The notes: generated from the letters alone by a model not told the origin. 64,000 nt of DNA from Oscillospiraceae bacterium (GCA_015067025.1 SVNC01000007.1:62001-126000); one strand, 5' to 3'. Counted from the stretch's first letter, positions 47,020 to 56,793 are shown. Numbers and translations: made by a program.

Positions 47020-48888
47020 ATGAAAATGAAAAAGCTGATATCAGCAATTCTTTCTGTAGCTATGCTTTCTTCTCTGCTCCTTACGGGATGTGCAGGCACA
47101 GAACAAAGCTCTGCTCAGTCAGACAGCGGTTCATCTGTAACACAGGAAAGCAACACATCCTCTACAGATGACAAATCATCTGCAGACAGCAATACTTCTT
47201 CATCAGAAGAAAGCAAGCCTACCACAGACGACTCCGCGTTAAAGGAGCTTACCGCCCTTGAAGTTACAAAGCTTATGGGTAACGGCATAAACCTCGGCAA
47301 TACTCTCGAGGCATATAATCACAACGCTTATTTAAACGGCGGCGATCCTTCAACCTTTGAAACAGTATGGGGTCAGCCTGTAACCACACAGAAGATGATA
47401 GACGATATGAAAGCCTTAGGCTTTGATACTATCCGTATTCCTGTAGCCTGGACAAACGGCATGAATTTTGAATCAGGCGATTACACTATCGACGAACGTC
47501 TTATGAAGAGAGTTGAAGAGGTAGTAAACTACGCTCTTAACGCTGATATGTACGTTATCATCAACGACCACTGGGATGGCGGCTGGTGGGGTATGTTCGG
47601 CAACTCCGATATGGCTATGCGTGAAAAGGCTATGGAAATGTACAAGTCTATGTGGACACAGATAGGCGAGCATTTCAAAGATTATTCATACAAGCTGATA
47701 TTCGAATCTGCCAATGAAGAGCTTGGCGACAGACTTAACGACAGCGACATTGCAGGCTCAAAGGGTACGCTCACAGCAACCGAATGCTACGAAAAGGCAT
47801 ACGAAATAAACAGCGAATTCGTTAAGGTCATCCGCGGCCTTGGCGGCAAGAATGAAGACCGTTTCTTACTTATTGCAGGCTACAACACGGATATTCAGAG
47901 AACCTGCGACAAGCGTTACAAAATGCCTGAAGATACGGCAAAGAACAAGCTTATCCTTTCCGTTCACTACTATACTCCCTGGGATTACTGCGGTACAGAC
48001 GCTATCGAACAGTGGGGTTCTGTAGGCGATCTTGATGAAATGAACGGACTTTTAAAATCCCTTACAAAGTTCACAGATGAAGGCTACGGCGTTATCATCG
48101 GTGAATATGCGGTTATGAAGTCAAACGGCGGTATCAAGCCTGATACGGATAAGTTCTATACAAACTTCCTTGATAACTGCGACTTATATAATTACGTTCC
48201 CGTATTATGGGATTGCAGTAACCTTTACAAGCGTCATCTTGAAACAGTATCCGATGAAAATATTGCAAACATCTTCAGAAACAGAAGTGCCGCAAAGGAA
48301 GTCGGCGTTGACTATGAAACAATAAAGGCAAACGCACAGAAGGCGATCGACGAGCTTTACGCAAAGGCTAAGGAAGAAATGATGGACGAAGACTTCATCG
48401 AGCCTGCTGATGATAAGGCTGTTGCATGGATCATGTATCAGAGCAGCGACTGGAATATTGCTTACAGCGTAGGCGACACCTACGATCCCACAAATATGTC
48501 AACAGGTGTAAAGGCTAAGAATGCTGAAATAACAGGTGCAGGTACTTATACAATTTCTCTTGATCTATCAGGTGCAGGTAAAGCAAAAGGCTTTGCTTTC
48601 TCAGCAATCGGTATTTCAAACGGCGAGACCTTATTCCCCGGTTATATTATCACAATTGATGAAATTCTGATAAACGGCGAAAAGTACACTCCCGAGGGTA
48701 AGAACTATACTTCCTCCGACAACGGCATATGCACAAGAAGTAACCTTTATAACCAGTGGGTATCAAAGGTTCCTACAGACGGCAGAATTATAGGCGGCGA
48801 CTTATCCGAAGCTACAGCACAGCTTATAAACGTAGGCAAGCAGGAGATAAAGACTTTAGAGATCACCTTTACATATTCCGCTCCGTAA
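47020..48888 (+). CDS. GH5 cellulase-like lipoprotein with C-terminal binding module
   Basis: The 622-residue protein has a lipoprotein signal ending LLLTGC (Cys 24), a Ser/Asp/Glu-rich linker to about residue 72, and a GH5 barrel with Glu 233 (acid/base, FESANEELGD) and Glu 362 (nucleophile, IIGEYAVMKS). The DGGWWGMF loop adds aromatic subsites. From about residue 467 a beta-rich module (AWIMYQSSDWNIAYSVGD) follows, similar to that of the surface protein at 41861 and probably carbohydrate-binding. Lipid-tethered endoglucanase activity is likely; glucan versus mannan or xyloglucan is not decided. RBS AAGGAGG. Confidence 0.95.
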   Translation: MKMKKLISAILSVAMLSSLLLTGCAGTEQSSAQSDSGSSVTQESNTSSTDDKSSADSNTSSSEESKPTTDDSALKELTALEVTKLMGNGINLGNTLEAYNHNAYLNGGDPSTFETVWGQPVTTQKMIDDMKALGFDTIRIPVAWTNGMNFESGDYTIDERLMKRVEEVVNYALNADMYVIINDHWDGGWWGMFGNSDMAMREKAMEMYKSMWTQIGEHFKDYSYKLIFESANEELGDRLNDSDIAGSKGTLTATECYEKAYEINSEFVKVIRGLGGKNEDRFLLIAGYNTDIQRTCDKRYKMPEDTAKNKLILSVHYYTPWDYCGTDAIEQWGSVGDLDEMNGLLKSLTKFTDEGYGVIIGEYAVMKSNGGIKPDTDKFYTNFLDNCDLYNYVPVLWDCSNLYKRHLETVSDENIANIFRNRSAAKEVGVDYETIKANAQKAIDELYAKAKEEMMDEDFIEPADDKAVAWIMYQSSDWNIAYSVGDTYDPTNMSTGVKAKNAEITGAGTYTISLDLSGAGKAKGFAFSAIGISNGETLFPGYIITIDEILINGEKYTPEGKNYTSSDNGICTRSNLYNQWVSKVPTDGRIIGGDLSEATAQLINVGKQEIKTLEITFTYSAP

Positions 48889-48896
48889 AAAGCCTG

Positions 48897-48928
48897 ATGG
48901 AAGTAATATAAAAATGGAAGTAATATAA
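48897..48928. repeat. Short direct repeat after the GH5 gene
   Basis: ATGGAAGTAATATAA occurs at 48897-48911 and again at 48914-48928. It looks like a small tandem duplication just before the terminator. Confidence 0.8.
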
Positions 48929-48930
48929 TA

Positions 48931-48965
48931 ATAACATCCGACCGAAAGGTCGGATGTTATTTTTT
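48931..48965. terminator. Terminator between GH5 and giant anti-sigma gene
   Basis: ATAACATCCGACC (48931-48943) pairs perfectly with 48948-48960 across a GAAA tetraloop. Five T follow the forward stem. Confidence 0.9.
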
Positions 48966-51900
48966 ATACATACATATCTTTTTCTATTCTGAATTTAAAT
49001 TCGGAATTACCATCGCTGTCAATATAATATACAGGATGATCTACTATATAACCGCCATTGTCACCATCATACACGATCCCTATAGCGTAATAACCCGAAG
49101 GAATGTACGAATCCCATCCATCAGGGACAACAAACTCTCCCTTTTCGTTTATCGAAAATCCACCTATACAATTATAATCATGGAAACTATCCGTATATCC
49201 GTCAACGTCAAGTCCGTTCTGATGTAAATATACTTCAAGCTCGTTCAAAAGATAGATACGCACGTCTTTAACAGTTTTATTTTTTTCGAATCCGTCAATT
49301 TTCAGTTTTATATCTGTCATTTTAAGGTCATTGCCAACTGACGGTATTACCCCTGAGCCTGCATACACCACGTTGCCCTCAGTCTTAAGCGACTTTTTAA
49401 TATAAAGTACGGGGATATAGTACTTATTCTGATTTTTGGGTTTCACCTTTCTTATAAGGAAATTATCAAAAACCTCATCCTTTCTGTAAAGGACTCCGTT
49501 ATAATATATCTCGCTGTATTCGCTGAACAACTGACGTTTTGCTCTGTGTATCTCTTCGTCGTATTTATCTCCGGATATTTTAACAGGCACTGTACCTCCG
49601 CCGTTTTTAAGATTATCCCACTTGACGTCAACGGATATCGCACAGTATTTTTCACCCATAAAGCTTATATCCTGCGTACAATATTCGTTCTCTTCTTCTA
49701 TCCACGGAGAACCTGAATCGGGTGCGTTAGTGCCAACCCTGTCCGAGCCGATATCTGCTTTATTAAGAGTGACATTTATTGTTTTATAGCTGTCCTTATT
49801 AGTTACCTCGAATACTGTAAAGCCGTTATCATTTGTCGGCAGGAACATAGGACCTGTGACTATGTAATATCCCACATCGGCTTTATCAATAACTACCTTT
49901 CCGTCAGCCGATACCGAATAGCTGGGTACAACGCTTAAATCCTTATCGGTATAGGTGAGCTTGTCGGTGCTGTCAAGAAAAGCCTTGTCGGTTTTTATAA
50001 GATAGAGCAGTCCTCTGTTTGTATAGGAGCTGTCACCCGTAAACTGTATAGTAAGATTTTCTGCAACAGCATCGTTATCACCTGGGAGATTAAGCGACCA
50101 CACGCTTTCAAGATTGCTTTCAAATACTCTGAAAACTACTCCGTGAGGATCAGCAGAAACTATATTGCCCTGCTCGTCAAATATGTTATAGGTAAGACAG
50201 GGCAGTTCGTCAAAGTGTGCCTTGCCGTTACTGTCGGTGGTGAAGTGGATGATTTCTTTTTCCTTATCGGTAAGAGTATATTCCTGAAGATAGAAATTTT
50301 TGTTGCCGTAGCTTACGTTTCCTTTAAAGGTGATATTTATATTTCTTACCTTTGCGGGAATTACAGAGGCTGTTCTCTTTTCAAAATCAAAGGCTACAGT
50401 CCATTCCTTGCCGTCTGTAACGGCGTTGTCCTTTATTATGATATTGTTATCAAGTACAGGGCTGTAAAGGTTGATATCATCATACCCTGTAAACTGATAA
50501 GGCATACCGGGTACACCGCTATCGGTTATGGAATAAAAGGCAGGAATAGTATAATCTCTGTCCATAGGATAAAGTTTTGTTATCCTATTGTAATTATCAA
50601 TCCCATTACCCTTTACCGCAAGTATAACAAGCGGATATTCCTTGCCGTTTTGCGTCATCGTTTTAACGGATAACATATTATCAGTAAATTTCTTTGCATC
50701 CTGTACGAGTATCTTAACGCTTCCGTCTTTTGCACCTGTATAAAACTCTCCGAAGTCCTTCATAAGCTCTTTACCCTTATACACGTAAACTCTGGGTCTT
50801 GCGGTGTAGTAATCGGTGGTTGTACGGGTAAGCTCGCCTGCTGCAATAAAGCGGTATTCTCCGTAGGTGACTTCTGCAAAGCGTACTCTTTCGCTTACAC
50901 CTGTATTATATTTATCCTCGCCGAAAAGCTTTGAATCCTCATAAGGCGGGAAGGACAATACGTCTCTGCTTTTATCTTCCTTAGATATACCCTTTACAGT
51001 CATCTCAGTTTTGCTGTTATCAAAGGTAATAGTTATACTTTCCGACTTATCGTCAATTATATTTTTACCGTTTTCGTCTGTAATTATATAAGTGTCACAG
51101 GGAAGAACATCAAAACGAGCCTTGCCATTACTGTCGGTAGTGAAAGTTGTGGCATTGTCGCCTGATGGGTATTTACCGATTATCAGCTTCTTATTTTTAT
51201 ACTCATCACCCTCTATACTGATACCTACATTAAACGCTTTATTTGCAGTAATGTAGGCGGTCCTGATTTCAGGATTGAAGAATACCTCCCAGCCCTTTTC
51301 ATCCACCATTACAGTCATTCCGGAATTGTTTTCAGATTCACGGAAGGTTACGTTCTTTGTATAATCGGGATAGAGCATACTGCCGCTGAACAGAATAAGC
51401 TGCGGACCTGTTTCAACTAAATTCTGTGAATATCTTACAGAAAAGAAATTTGATACAGTGGTAAAACCGGCAGATGGGAAATCATCCTCTAAAATACTGC
51501 TGTGCGGTTTTGCAGTAACCACCGCTAAAGGAAAGGGCGTTCCGAAATACTGAAATTCCTTTACATCAAGTACAGCATCGCCAAAGCTTTCGATATCATC
51601 GGCACTTACGGTAAAGTCAAAGCCTCCGTTGGATAAAGCATTCTGCATATCTATCAGCTTGTTGTGTTCATACAGATACATATTAAGGGATACCGTATAA
51701 TCCCCCTCTTCCGTGCGTTCCATTTTTCCGCCTACAACAAAGTCATATTTATTATAACTCTTTTCGGCAAAGCGGACTATATCAAAGTCGCCCTTCACAG
51801 TTTCATAAGGCTCAGTGTAAATGTGAGAATCCGTGTATAACGGACGCTTTTTTATATCTACGTCAGCTTCATTATTTAACTCCGTTACGGTACCCTTTAT

Positions 51901-53406
51901 ATTTTCAAAATCAAAGGTTATCTTTTTTCGGTTTACACTATCCTTTAAGGATAAGCCCACCTGCTCTACGTCTGATGGGAGGTTTTTGTAATTTATTACA
52001 CCGTAAATCGATTCACCTCTGCCATATCTTACTGTATAGAAGGAAGTTATTGAATCTGCGTCAAGGCTTTCCTTGGTTTTTTCGTCCGGAATATTATAGG
52101 TTACAGACGCCAAGGGATAATCTATGCCGTTTTGCTTCATCATATAGCATTTCAGCATATCCTTATAATTATAATCCTTAGGTACTGATATTCCGTATTG
52201 CTGGCCAAAGTTGACAGGAGCAATAAAAACGCTGTTCAATGCTCTTTTGTTTTTGCTTACAATAATGCCAAAGCCTCCGAAGTAATTATCAACGTTATCA
52301 GAACGCTTTACAAATTTTCCTGTCAGAGTAAAGGTATAATCGCCAATGGTTTTTTCATCAACAACAACCTTAGCATACGGGACATTTGAAATATCTCCGA
52401 GAAAGCCGTCATAAACGGGGATATTACTGTCTTCAAAGGGAAGAAGATTATCTAAATGCTCCTGCTTTTCATCGTCATAGAATACTGCATCTACGTAGGC
52501 AGTTTTATTTTCAAAATCAAACTGAGTTACCCAGCCGTTTTTATCAGTATAAACGTTCTTGCTGAAGCTTTCCATTTCAAAATCGGGATAGCATAAGTTA
52601 AAGTTACCGTTCAAGGTAAATCTGAACGCCTGATCATCCTTTACAGAGAAGAATATTGTGCCGTATTCATAATCTTCACTATTAAACAAGTCTGCCAGTA
52701 CCCGTTTATTTACCTTGTGTGTAAGCATAATAAGCGGATAGATTTTATCGTCCTGCCATACACTATAGACTTTAATCAGTTTGTTCTGGAACTGTTCCAT
52801 ATCCTCTTTCGTTACATCAAATCCAGACTGACCGCCTATATCAAAGCCACCTGGGACGCCTATAAGCTCTTTGCCCTTGTATATATACAGGTTGAACCTC
52901 GCTTCATATCTGTCCTCTTCACGACGGATAAAATCGCCTGCTACTATGTAACGATAGTCATTGGCATTTGATATAACCTCAGCAAAGCGGACCTGTTCCA
53001 TTCCCTCACTGCCGTACTTCTGCGGCTCCATATCCATAACTGCGCTGTCCTTATAAAAGGGCAGACTGAGGGCGTCTATCATTTCAGGCTTTGGATTTTT
53101 ATTGTTTGTAGAACCGGATTCTGTTTCAGGAATACTTGGAATATTGCTCTCGAACACGTTATTCTGCGGAGTAGAAACGTCGATCTGCTGTCCGGGTGTT
53201 GCAAAATGGATAATAAGCATAGTTATACCTGTAAGCAGCACTATGCTTGCCGCGATGGCGGCATATCTCATAAAGCCCGTTTTATTTTCTGCCTTTTCCT
53301 CCGCCTGTTCTGTTGCGGTATTTGTAACAGACATATTTATACGGTCAAACAAGGCGTCCTTTTTTTCCTGCGAAAGTGAGTATTTATCAAAAGTCTTTTT
53401 AATCAT
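48964..53406 (-). CDS. Giant single-pass membrane protein, probable ECF anti-sigma/sensor (1480 aa)
   Basis: ATG 53406 is chosen because it overlaps the sigma stop codon in ATGATTAA and has GGGG eight bases upstream; a longer frame reaches further into the sigma gene. The cytoplasmic N-terminus is about 47 residues (FDKYSLSQEKKDALFDRI), followed by one membrane helix (residues 48-68). The rest is outside: four copies of a 200-300 residue unit recognised by VRFAE..Y.F..GG and YPLxxVT strings, interspersed with Cna-B-like folds (FTTDSNGKARFDVLPCDTYII and a near copy FTTDSNGKAHFDELPCLTYNI). The overlap with the sigma gene and topology support an anti-sigma role; ligand unknown. Confidence 0.75.
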   Translation of the reverse strand: MIKKTFDKYSLSQEKKDALFDRINMSVTNTATEQAEEKAENKTGFMRYAAIAASIVLLTGITMLIIHFATPGQQIDVSTPQNNVFESNIPSIPETESGSTNNKNPKPEMIDALSLPFYKDSAVMDMEPQKYGSEGMEQVRFAEVISNANDYRYIVAGDFIRREEDRYEARFNLYIYKGKELIGVPGGFDIGGQSGFDVTKEDMEQFQNKLIKVYSVWQDDKIYPLIMLTHKVNKRVLADLFNSEDYEYGTIFFSVKDDQAFRFTLNGNFNLCYPDFEMESFSKNVYTDKNGWVTQFDFENKTAYVDAVFYDDEKQEHLDNLLPFEDSNIPVYDGFLGDISNVPYAKVVVDEKTIGDYTFTLTGKFVKRSDNVDNYFGGFGIIVSKNKRALNSVFIAPVNFGQQYGISVPKDYNYKDMLKCYMMKQNGIDYPLASVTYNIPDEKTKESLDADSITSFYTVRYGRGESIYGVINYKNLPSDVEQVGLSLKDSVNRKKITFDFENIKGTVTELNNEADVDIKKRPLYTDSHIYTEPYETVKGDFDIVRFAEKSYNKYDFVVGGKMERTEEGDYTVSLNMYLYEHNKLIDMQNALSNGGFDFTVSADDIESFGDAVLDVKEFQYFGTPFPLAVVTAKPHSSILEDDFPSAGFTTVSNFFSVRYSQNLVETGPQLILFSGSMLYPDYTKNVTFRESENNSGMTVMVDEKGWEVFFNPEIRTAYITANKAFNVGISIEGDEYKNKKLIIGKYPSGDNATTFTTDSNGKARFDVLPCDTYIITDENGKNIIDDKSESITITFDNSKTEMTVKGISKEDKSRDVLSFPPYEDSKLFGEDKYNTGVSERVRFAEVTYGEYRFIAAGELTRTTTDYYTARPRVYVYKGKELMKDFGEFYTGAKDGSVKILVQDAKKFTDNMLSVKTMTQNGKEYPLVILAVKGNGIDNYNRITKLYPMDRDYTIPAFYSITDSGVPGMPYQFTGYDDINLYSPVLDNNIIIKDNAVTDGKEWTVAFDFEKRTASVIPAKVRNINITFKGNVSYGNKNFYLQEYTLTDKEKEIIHFTTDSNGKAHFDELPCLTYNIFDEQGNIVSADPHGVVFRVFESNLESVWSLNLPGDNDAVAENLTIQFTGDSSYTNRGLLYLIKTDKAFLDSTDKLTYTDKDLSVVPSYSVSADGKVVIDKADVGYYIVTGPMFLPTNDNGFTVFEVTNKDSYKTINVTLNKADIGSDRVGTNAPDSGSPWIEEENEYCTQDISFMGEKYCAISVDVKWDNLKNGGGTVPVKISGDKYDEEIHRAKRQLFSEYSEIYYNGVLYRKDEVFDNFLIRKVKPKNQNKYYIPVLYIKKSLKTEGNVVYAGSGVIPSVGNDLKMTDIKLKIDGFEKNKTVKDVRIYLLNELEVYLHQNGLDVDGYTDSFHDYNCIGGFSINEKGEFVVPDGWDSYIPSGYYAIGIVYDGDNGGYIVDHPVYYIDSDGNSEFKFRIEKDMYV

Positions 53407-53896
53407 TTTCATTACCCCTTTCTGTATCGTCACCAAGAATGTCACGAAGCATCGCTCTTGCCTTCTGCAGATGATTTCTCACAGCAGAATCACTCTGCTT
53501 TAAGATCCCGCCTATCTCTTTACTGTTATAGCCGTGATAATAAAACAGATAAGTGGGTACTTTCAGCTTATCGGGAAGCTTTGATAAAGCGTCCAGCACC
53601 TCGCTGTACTCGTCATATACTCCGCTGTCCTTTACTTCTTCAAGATCAGCATTGTAGCGTGTCCAGTGTCTTAACATATTTTTGGATACGTTTACTGCCA
53701 CCTTTATAAGCCAGTTTTTCTCGTGGAGCTCGTTTTCAAAATTTCTTTCTTTCTCCATCAGCTTTACAAAGGTGTTATGTACAGCGTCTTCGGCATCTGC
53801 TTCATTTTTCAGATACATCAGACAGATATGGTAGATAGTATCAACGTTACGCTGATACACTTCTTTTAAATAATCGGTGTGATTTTTAGGTACCAT
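53399..53896 (-). CDS. ECF-type RNA polymerase sigma factor (second module)
   Basis: ATG 53896 (MVPKNHTDYLKEVYQ) is chosen because GGGAGGG lies upstream; the longer frame adds 27 residues that do not resemble protein. The 165-residue product has region 2 (YLKNEADAEDAVHNTFVKLM) and region 4 (GYNSKEIGGILKQSDSAVRN). It overlaps the giant membrane protein gene by eight bases. Upstream, the reverse strand has a TATATA-type -10 but no good sigma-A -35; a repeated GGGGTA (53944-53969) may be a regulatory site or an unusual promoter. Confidence 0.9.
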   Translation of the reverse strand: MVPKNHTDYLKEVYQRNVDTIYHICLMYLKNEADAEDAVHNTFVKLMEKERNFENELHEKNWLIKVAVNVSKNMLRHWTRYNADLEEVKDSGVYDEYSEVLDALSKLPDKLKVPTYLFYYHGYNSKEIGGILKQSDSAVRNHLQKARAMLRDILGDDTERGNEND

Positions 53897-53970
53897 TAAA
53901 ATCCCTCCCGTTTTTGTCTTTCTATATATATTACAATTGAGCAGGGGTATCTGTCCTGTTTTGGGGTAAT

Positions 53971-54007
53971 AAAACAAAAAAATTCCCCGAAAAACACTTC
54001 GGGGAAT
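53971..54007 (-). terminator. Terminator of the rubredoxin gene
   Basis: ATTCCCCGAA (53982-53991) pairs with TTCGGGGAAT (53998-54007). On the reverse strand the stem is followed by TTTTTTGTTTT. Confidence 0.85.
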
Positions 54008-54013
54008 AAAAAA

Positions 54014-54166
54014 TCAGTCTTTTTTTATAAAATCAGCTTTGGAAAGTCCGCAGACAGGGCATACCCAGTCCTCAGGAATATCTTCAAAAGCTGTGCCGGG
54101 GGCAATACCGCTGTCGGGATCGCCTACAGCAGGATCATATACGTATCCACATACACATTCGTACAT
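54014..54166 (-). CDS. Rubredoxin
   Basis: A 50-residue electron carrier with one iron held by four Cys, in the pairs CVCGYVY and [11 protein letters not shown]. The family pattern [18 protein letters not shown] and [10 protein letters not shown] is fully present. Its ATG at 54166 has AGGAGG upstream. It usually serves oxygen- or peroxide-reducing systems of anaerobes. No rubrerythrin or flavodiiron gene is next to it. It is short enough to be missed by length-filtered gene callers. Confidence 0.95.
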   Translation of the reverse strand: MYECVCGYVYDPAVGDPDSGIAPGTAFEDIPEDWVCPVCGLSKADFIKKD

Positions 54167-54222
54167 ATTAAGGTCCTCCTTGATACATAGTTAATTTATG
54201 CTTTGTCGACAGATTTATACTA

Positions 54223-54456
54223 TCAGTCGATCTCAACCATTACCTTCTGATTGTATCTTACAGCACCTGCACGCATAATTGTGCGGATAGCCTTGGCAAT
54301 TCTGCCCTGCTTGCCTATTACACGTCCCATATCGTCAGGAGCAACGTGCAGATGATATACAACAGTACCGTCCTCTTTGGGTTCGTCTACTGTTACCTGG
54401 ATGGCGGACTTGTCATCTACAAGATCTTCCACCATAGTGATAAGCAATTTTTCCAT
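54223..54456 (-). CDS. khpA: KH-domain RNA-binding protein KhpA
   Basis: The 77-residue KH protein has the GKQG loop in MGRVIGKQGRIAKAI. KhpA forms a dimer with KhpB/Jag and affects cell division and translation in Firmicutes. It follows rpsP by 19 bases, the usual conserved position. Confidence 0.92.
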   Translation of the reverse strand: MEKLLITMVEDLVDDKSAIQVTVDEPKEDGTVVYHLHVAPDDMGRVIGKQGRIAKAIRTIMRAGAVRYNQKVMVEID

Positions 54457-54475
54457 TGTTTTTTCCTTTCAGAAA

Positions 54476-54715
54476 TTAGTTTTCGGAAGCGATCTTGAGG
54501 AGCTTCTTAACTGTATCTGTGGGCTGAGCACCGTTAGCGATCCACTTGTTAGCCGCCTGTGTATCAACCTTGATTACAGAGGGTTCCTTTGTGGGATCAT
54601 AGTAGCCGATTTCTTCGATGAAACGGCCATCTCTGGGATAACGTGAGTCTGCAACTACGATTCTGTAGAAGGGAGCCTTCTTAGCACCCATACGTCTTAA
54701 TCTGATCTTTACCAT
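54476..54715 (-). CDS. rpsP: 30S ribosomal protein S16
   Basis: The 79 residues show the S16 signature ([20 protein letters not shown] and [19 protein letters not shown]). It is in the standard ffh-rpsP-khpA order. Confidence 0.98.
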   Translation of the reverse strand: MVKIRLRRMGAKKAPFYRIVVADSRYPRDGRFIEEIGYYDPTKEPSVIKVDTQAANKWIANGAQPTDTVKKLLKIASEN

Positions 54716-54812
54716 GGTTTTGTTTTCCTTTCTCTTTGAGGTTTTACCTCGTTTGTTATGTTAAATAATTTTTTATATCAAAGTGTATTAACACCATGAA
54801 TTACTGTTTTGC

Positions 54813-56174
54813 TTACATGGGGAAACCGCCCATACCGTTCATACCGCCCATACCCATAGGGAATTTAGGCATACGCTTTTTCTTACCCTTGCCGCCCATC
54901 TGCTTCATCATCTTGGACATCATTTCATACTGCTTTAACAGCTGATTTACGTCCTCGACCTTTGTGCCTGAGCCTGCCGCAATTCTGCGTTTTCTCTTGG
55001 CGTCGATTATCGAAGGCTTTTCTCTTTCTTTTTTGGTCATCGAGGAAATGATCGCCTTTGTACGATACATCTTACGCTCGTCTATATCTTCTTCCTTTAC
55101 CTTGTTACCAACTCCCGGTATCATCTTGATAAGAGAGGAGATACTACCCATTTTTTCAATCTGTTCAAACTGGGCGTAAAGGTCGTTCATATCGAATTTG
55201 TTTTCCTGGAGCTTTCTTGCAAGCTTTTCAGTTTCCTTTTCGTCAAAGGTTGCCTTTGCCTTATCAATAAGGGAGAGCACGTCGCCCATACCTAAGATTC
55301 GGTCTGCCATTCTGTTGGGGTGGAACTGTTCAAGATCGTCGATCTTTTCGCCCACGCCTGCAAACTTGATAGGCTTGCCTGTAACGTGCAGTACTGATAA
55401 CGCCGCACCGCCTCTTGTGTCACCGTCAAGCTTTGTAAGGATTACGCCTGTGATCTCAAGAGCTTCATTAAAGGTCTTGGCTACGTTTACCGCGTCCTGA
55501 CCTGTCATCGAGTCAACTACTAAGAGGATCTCGTTGGGGTTTACCTCAGCCTTGATGTTCTTAAGCTCGTCCATAAGGGTCTCGTCAATATGCAGACGAC
55601 CTGCGGTATCGAGCAGTACAACGTCATAGCCGTTATCTTTAGCAAACTTTATACCTTCCTTTGCAATGGTAACAGGATTTATCTGTCCCATCTCAAAGAC
55701 CTTTGCCTCTGCCTTTTCACCGACAACCTTTAACTGATCAATAGCCGCAGGACGATAAACGTCGCAGGCTACTAATAAGGGTCGTCTGTTCTGGCTTCTT
55801 AAATATTTTGCAAGCTTTGCCGAATGAGTTGTTTTACCTGCACCCTGAAGACCACACATCATAATGACGCAGGGGGGCTTTGAGGGAAAATCAATTCTTG
55901 CAGCACTGTCACCCATAAGAGTGATAAGCTCTTCGTGTACTATATCTATAACCTGCTGTGCAGGGGTAAGGCTGTTCATAACCTCAGCACCGACAGCTCT
56001 TTCACTGACCTTGCCCACAAAGGCTTTAACTACAGGAAAGCTTACGTCGGCTTCAAGAAGTGCCATTTTGACTTCTCGCATTGCCTCTTTAACGTCCTTT
56101 TCGCTGAGCTTACCGTGGTTTTTCAGCTTGCTGAATACCTTGCCAAGCTTATCGGAAAGTCCTTCGAATGCCAT
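54813..56174 (-). CDS. ffh: Signal recognition particle protein Ffh
   Basis: The 453-residue GTPase has the N domain, G domain (GLQGAGKTTHSAKLA, DTAGRLHIDE, TKLDGDTRGG) and Met-rich M domain (KMMKQMGGKGKKKRMPKFPM). It delivers ribosomes making membrane proteins to FtsY with the SRP RNA. ylxM lies 13 bases upstream. Confidence 0.97.
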   Translation of the reverse strand: MAFEGLSDKLGKVFSKLKNHGKLSEKDVKEAMREVKMALLEADVSFPVVKAFVGKVSERAVGAEVMNSLTPAQQVIDIVHEELITLMGDSAARIDFPSKPPCVIMMCGLQGAGKTTHSAKLAKYLRSQNRRPLLVACDVYRPAAIDQLKVVGEKAEAKVFEMGQINPVTIAKEGIKFAKDNGYDVVLLDTAGRLHIDETLMDELKNIKAEVNPNEILLVVDSMTGQDAVNVAKTFNEALEITGVILTKLDGDTRGGAALSVLHVTGKPIKFAGVGEKIDDLEQFHPNRMADRILGMGDVLSLIDKAKATFDEKETEKLARKLQENKFDMNDLYAQFEQIEKMGSISSLIKMIPGVGNKVKEEDIDERKMYRTKAIISSMTKKEREKPSIIDAKRKRRIAAGSGTKVEDVNQLLKQYEMMSKMMKQMGGKGKKKRMPKFPMGMGGMNGMGGFPM

Positions 56175-56187
56175 AGGTACGCCTCCT

Positions 56188-56529
56188 TTATATTATTTCT
56201 TCTATCTCGTCTACACAGGATAACAGCTTTTTATTTTCTTCGCTGTTTTTATCCGCTGAGCTTTCAATAATGCTCTTCATCTTTTTTAAAATTTCATTTA
56301 TCTCGTGGGATTTTGCAGCATATTCGAGCGTATCCTCAAGCTGCATAAGATAATCTTCAGCACTTCTGATACACTTGTGTACGCCCTGACGGGTGATACC
56401 TGTGTTTTCGGCAATCTCTGTCAGCGACAGGTCCTCGTCATAATAAAGTGTGAGAGTGTCCTTCTGCTTTTCTGTTAGCATATCGCCATATATATCAAGC
56501 AAGAGTGCCATATCTAAATTCTTTGACAT
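56188..56529 (-). CDS. ylxM: YlxM-family DNA-binding protein (UPF0122)
   Basis: The 113-residue protein has a sigma-like helix-turn-helix (DLSLTEIAENTGITRQGVHKC) near its N-terminus and is located immediately upstream of ffh, as in most Firmicutes. It is thought to modulate SRP function. RBS AAGGAG. Confidence 0.93.
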   Translation of the reverse strand: MSKNLDMALLLDIYGDMLTEKQKDTLTLYYDEDLSLTEIAENTGITRQGVHKCIRSAEDYLMQLEDTLEYAAKSHEINEILKKMKSIIESSADKNSEENKKLLSCVDEIEEII

Positions 56530-56613
56530 AAGCTGCTCCTTATACCCGTAAAACCTTTTAAAATCCGTACTTCAAGTGGTGTAATGTAATTTTGGTTTAC
56601 ACCCACCTATACT

Positions 56614-56641
56614 ATTATACACATTTTTTTATAAATGTCAA
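56614..56641 (-). promoter_or_regulatory. Promoter of the ylxM-ffh-rpsP-khpA operon
   Basis: Reverse strand TTGACA (56641-56636), 16 bases, TATAAT (56619-56614). Confidence 0.8.
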
Positions 56642-56658
56642 TAGGTAATTTAAAAATT

Positions 56659-56793
56659 TGGCGGCGGTGTGCCACCGCGGGCGGTCCTGCTGTCAAACCT
56701 CACGAGATGTAGAACAGACCTTTGCAAGAGACCGTGACAGACTGAAGGTGAGATCACGCAAACACCCACCTCTTGACAGGTGGGTGTTTTCAT
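56659..56793 (+). ncRNA. Candidate GC-rich structured RNA ending in a terminator
   Basis: Between ylxM and the serine hydrolase gene lies a stretch that is GC-rich relative to its flanks and has no reading frame. It holds a hairpin GCGGTG/CACCGC (56663-56677), long-range pairings CGGTC/GACCG and CTGTCA/TGACAG, and CTCAC/GTGAG. It ends with ACACCCACCT/AGGTGGGTGT (56762-56787) followed by TTTT. A forward promoter was not found, so it may instead be the leader of nothing or a terminator region. Not recognised as tRNA, tmRNA, SRP RNA or RNase P. Confidence 0.4.

Noticed and set aside
53897-53977. Upstream extension of the second sigma factor
   Set aside because: The extra 27 residues lie before a good RBS and do not resemble protein.
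56659-56793. tRNA, SRP RNA or RNase P RNA
   Set aside because: None of the conserved sequence blocks of these RNAs could be found.
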